From: Rhodococcus sp. OK302
GTDB lineage: Bacteria > Actinomycetota > Actinomycetes > Mycobacteriales > Mycobacteriaceae
NCBI RefSeq assembly: GCF_002245895.1
Contig: NZ_NPJZ01000001.1
Span: 5,015,501 to 5,079,500 of the forward strand
DNA: 64,000 bases
Direction: 5' to 3'
The notes under the pieces were generated by a model. It did no database searches and was not told the origin of the DNA. It saw only the letters and a list, made by a program, of their open reading frames with translations. The translations under genes were made by a program, and so were the position numbers. Positions 61,426 through 64,000 of this stretch are shown here, in pieces. Position 1 is the stretch's first letter. Every line of letters begins with the position of its first letter.

Positions 61426-62778
61426 ATGGAACTGGAGACCCAGTCTCTCGCAACCGAAGCCGATTCCGGCGGCGGCCATCGGTCCAGGATCTTTCCGTGG
61501 GCAGTGTTCGTACTGATCTTCGGACTGATGATGTCGGACTACATGTCCCGTCAGGTCCTCAGTTCGGTCTTCCCCGTCCTCAAGGCCGATTGGAACCTGT
61601 CGGACTCGCAGCTTGCGGCCCTGACCAGCGTCGTCGCTCTGATGGTAGGCGTCTTGGCGCTCCCGATGTCACTGTTGGCCGACCGTTGGGGCCGCGTCCG
61701 TAGCGTCGTCCTCATGGCAGTCTTGTGGAGTATCGCGACCGTCCTGTGCGCCGCGGCGAGTAACTACACGCAACTGCTCGGAGCCCGTTTTCTGATCGGA
61801 TTCGGTGAAGCCGCATACGCAAGCGTGGGCTTGGCGGTCATGCTCGGAGTCTTCGCCCCACGACTCCATGCCTCGCTCGGCGGCGCATTCCTCGGTTCGG
61901 CATTCTTCGGCTCGGTCATCGGCGTCGCCCTCGGCGGCGTCATTGCCGATCGACTCGGCTGGCGCGCGGCGTTCTTGATCATGGCCGCTTTTGGGCTGAG
62001 TCTTGTCGTCCTCTTCCGGATCGTCGTCAGCGAGAATCGCTTGGCGCGCCATGCCTTTGATCAGTCGGTAGCTGGAACCCCGGTCGCAACTGCTGGACGG
62101 GCTCCGATCTCGAGCTTGTTCACCAATGCCTCCCTGACGTGCGCATACATCGGTGGTGGAATGCAGTTCTTCGTCGCGGGAGTGCTGCTCGCTTGGCTTC
62201 CCAGCTATTTCAACCGCTATCACGATATGGATGCAGCGAGTGCAGGTTTGGCCGCGTCGTTCTTCGTACTTCTGATCGGAGCCGGAACGGTGCTCTGTGG
62301 CATCGCTGCAGACCGGTTCGGGCGTCGACAGCCAGAGCGGCGATGGAGTGCCGCCATCGCGTATGCCGTCATCGCAATGTTGTGTCTGATGATCGGATTC
62401 CAGCTGGAAAACGGCCCGGTCCAGTTGGTTCTGCTGGGCACCGGAGCGTTCTTCTGCTCCGGGTTCTCTGGTGCCACAACGGCGGTCGTTGCCAGCCTCT
62501 CGCACCCGTCGATCCATGCATCGTCCTTCGGCGTGGGCACCCTTGCCAACAACGTCTTCGGCCTGGCGCTCGGCCCCGTCGTCGTCGGCGTTCTGTCCGA
62601 CCGACTGGGACTGCTCGGCGCACTGCAATGGGTCCCCCTCGCATATGTCGTGTCGATTGCTGTCCTTGCATTCGGCATGAAGCTCTACCCCTCTGGTCTT
62701 CGCAAGCTCGCCTCAGTGCCACTGAGTGATTCGGAGACAAAGCCGGTAGCACCGGACACTGCAGGCATTTCCGCATAG
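61426..62778 (+). CDS. MFS transporter
   Basis: A 450-residue major-facilitator protein with 12 predicted helices. The loop 2-3 motif is LLADRWGRVR and a second copy-like motif GIAADRFGRRQPERR lies between helices 8 and 9. It probably imports an organic acid used by the two enzymes downstream, since it heads the operon next to an AraC activator. An AAGGAG ribosome site precedes the ATG. The substrate is not identifiable. Confidence 0.88.
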   Translation: MELETQSLATEADSGGGHRSRIFPWAVFVLIFGLMMSDYMSRQVLSSVFPVLKADWNLSDSQLAALTSVVALMVGVLALPMSLLADRWGRVRSVVLMAVLWSIATVLCAAASNYTQLLGARFLIGFGEAAYASVGLAVMLGVFAPRLHASLGGAFLGSAFFGSVIGVALGGVIADRLGWRAAFLIMAAFGLSLVVLFRIVVSENRLARHAFDQSVAGTPVATAGRAPISSLFTNASLTCAYIGGGMQFFVAGVLLAWLPSYFNRYHDMDAASAGLAASFFVLLIGAGTVLCGIAADRFGRRQPERRWSAAIAYAVIAMLCLMIGFQLENGPVQLVLLGTGAFFCSGFSGATTAVVASLSHPSIHASSFGVGTLANNVFGLALGPVVVGVLSDRLGLLGALQWVPLAYVVSIAVLAFGMKLYPSGLRKLASVPLSDSETKPVAPDTAGISA

Positions 62779-62859
62779 ATCCCGAACCACCTGAGAAGTA
62801 CCCCGACACCTGCTGTAGGGCTGTCGTTTTCACCGATTCACCAAGAGGAGATTAAAGAA

Positions 62860-63684
62860 ATGCAGCTACTCGACAAAGTCGCCCTCGTGACCGGAGCAGC
62901 ACAAGGATTGGGCCGATCCATCGCCCTCGCCATGGCACGCGAAGGCGCCAACCTCGTCCTCTGCGACCTGCAAGAGGACAAACTGGCGGAGGTCTCCGCC
63001 GAGATCGAGGCGCTGGGCCGCAAGAGCCTGGCGCTGCGTTGCGACGTTTCGTCCAAAGATCAGGTCGTCGAGACGTTCGCCCGAGCCGCCGAGCATTTCG
63101 GCACCGTTCACATCCTGGTCAACAATGCTGCCCTGGTGCCGAACTCGCCGGCGGATGAGGACCGGCGCAGCAAGCACTACGCCTACGTCACCACGCCGAT
63201 GGAACGCCAGTCCATGGGTATCACCAGCAGCCTTACCGACGAAGACTGGCTCAAGTGGTGGAACGTCAATGTCCACGGCGTCTTCTACTGCACCCGTGAA
63301 GCATTGAAGTACATGGAGCCTCAGGGCTACGGCCGCATCATCAACATCGCCTCGATCGCCGGCATCTCGACTGGGAGCACGCACAGTCCCGGCTACTCGG
63401 CAGCCAAGGCTGCTGTTGTGAGCCTGACCAAGACAGTTGCTCTCGATGTCGCCGGCGCCGGAATCTACGTCAATGCCATCGCGTGTGGAGGAGTTCTCAC
63501 CCCTCCTTTCCAGGCGTATCTCGACAACGCCACCGAGGACGAGAAGCGCAACCTGTACCAGATGATTCCCGTCGGCCGCCTAGGAAGACCGGAAGAATAT
63601 GCCTCCCTCGCCGTCTACCTGGCGGGCGAGAACCACTACCTGGTCGGTCAGATAATCAGCCCCAACGGCGGCGTGGTCATCTAA
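62860..63684 (+). CDS. Short-chain dehydrogenase/reductase
   Basis: A 274-residue classical SDR. It has TGAAQGLG (residues 11-18), NNA (88-90), catalytic Ser165, and Tyr179-x-x-x-Lys183 (YSAAK). A roughly 30-residue insert follows the NNA motif (RRSKHYAYVTTPMERQSMG), which may shape the substrate pocket. It lies 81 bases after the MFS gene and 71 before the BKACE gene. Oxidation of a 3-hydroxy acid to the beta-keto acid that BKACE cleaves is a reasonable guess. A GAGGAG ribosome site is present. Confidence 0.9.
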   Translation: MQLLDKVALVTGAAQGLGRSIALAMAREGANLVLCDLQEDKLAEVSAEIEALGRKSLALRCDVSSKDQVVETFARAAEHFGTVHILVNNAALVPNSPADEDRRSKHYAYVTTPMERQSMGITSSLTDEDWLKWWNVNVHGVFYCTREALKYMEPQGYGRIINIASIAGISTGSTHSPGYSAAKAAVVSLTKTVALDVAGAGIYVNAIACGGVLTPPFQAYLDNATEDEKRNLYQMIPVGRLGRPEEYASLAVYLAGENHYLVGQIISPNGGVVI

Positions 63685-63755
63685 CCACCACCAACAGCAA
63701 TCCACATCGAAAGACCTCTCTCACCAGAGTTTTCGCCCCAGACAGGAGCTACACC

Positions 63756-64000
63756 ATGCATTTCCACGACGATGCACTCTTCCCCGAAAACCAGGACAAA
63801 CTGGTCATCACCGTCGCCCCTTACGGCCCCGAGTGGGCGGTCGAGGACTTCCCCGAGGACCTGCCGCTGACGATGGATGAGCATATCCAACAGGCAGTCG
63901 ACTGCTACGAAGCCGGCGCGTCGGTGCTGCACATCCACGTTCGTGAACTCGACGGGAAGGGCTCCAAGCGGCTCTCGAAGTTCAACGAGCTGCTCGGCGG
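63756..64000 (+). CDS. Beta-keto acid cleavage enzyme (BKACE/DUF849), 3' end missing
   Basis: The first 81 residues are visible. The start VITVAPYGPEW and the zinc ligands His59 and His61 in VLHIHVRE are typical of BKACE proteins, which condense a beta-keto acid with acetyl-CoA and release acetoacetate or a CoA ester. The gene runs past the right edge. It forms an operon with the MFS and SDR genes, so the three probably take up, oxidise and cleave one acid. An AGGAG site precedes the ATG. Confidence 0.88.
   Translation, partial: MHFHDDALFPENQDKLVITVAPYGPEWAVEDFPEDLPLTMDEHIQQAVDCYEAGASVLHIHVRELDGKGSKRLSKFNELLG

Overview
The window is high-GC actinobacterial chromosome, most likely Rhodococcus or a close mycolic-acid relative. 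The clues are dense DosR-regulon-type families (DosS/DosR, Acg nitroreductases, tandem universal stress proteins, DUF1876, an Rv1733c-like and an Rv2004c-like protein, wax ester synthase), a short Rpf, and the phoH-ybeY-corC-era block. I see no insertion sequence, integrase, CRISPR array, rRNA or tRNA. The genus is inferred from gene content only.

Region 1 (1-23.5 kb) is a dormancy/hypoxia island. It opens inside a group 3b-like [NiFe] hydrogenase operon (small subunit cut by the window edge, large subunit, maturation protease). Next come a small ANTAR-like protein, a DUF1876 protein, a WS/DGAT acyltransferase, a P-type ATPase with Na,K-ATPase-like signatures, an Rv1733c-like membrane protein and an Rv2004c-like kinase/ATPase. 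A DosR-DosS pair follows, flanked by two Acg-type nitroreductases. Directly behind dosS lies a broken flavodoxin gene. Then come universal stress proteins, a beta-phosphoglucomutase convergent with a trehalose-phosphatase/GH65 fusion, an intact flavodoxin translationally coupled to another stress protein, and small membrane or helical proteins. Two DosR-box-like sequences are visible, near 2.33 kb and 21.07 kb.

Region 2 (23.5-33.9 kb) is mixed: DinB polymerase, a haloalkane-dehalogenase-like hydrolase with Asn at the nucleophile position, an uncharacterised protein with an HxlR regulator, an Asp/Glu racemase-like enzyme, an FAD monooxygenase, a small Rpf with a strong terminator, a GIY-YIG protein, and an alcohol dehydrogenase plus stress protein pair.

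Region 3 (33.8-41.7 kb) is a complete kdp locus on the minus strand: a 30-residue peptide, kdpF, kdpA, kdpB, kdpC, kdpD, kdpE. kdpD carries a one-base frameshift. Region 4 (41.9-47.9 kb) has an amidase-TetR pair behind a perfect 22-bp palindrome, followed by the housekeeping block era, corC, ybeY, phoH.

Region 5 (48-64 kb) is mainly catabolic. It holds a hydratase/acetaldehyde dehydrogenase/aldolase meta-cleavage module with a divergent IclR regulator, an esterase, an L,D-transpeptidase lipoprotein, a TauD dioxygenase plus amidohydrolase pair with a TetR, a DUF3556-like membrane protein facing another TetR across a 13-6-13 palindrome, and an AraC/MFS/SDR/BKACE cluster cut by the right edge. 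That last cluster looks like uptake, oxidation and cleavage of an unidentified 3-hydroxy or beta-keto acid.
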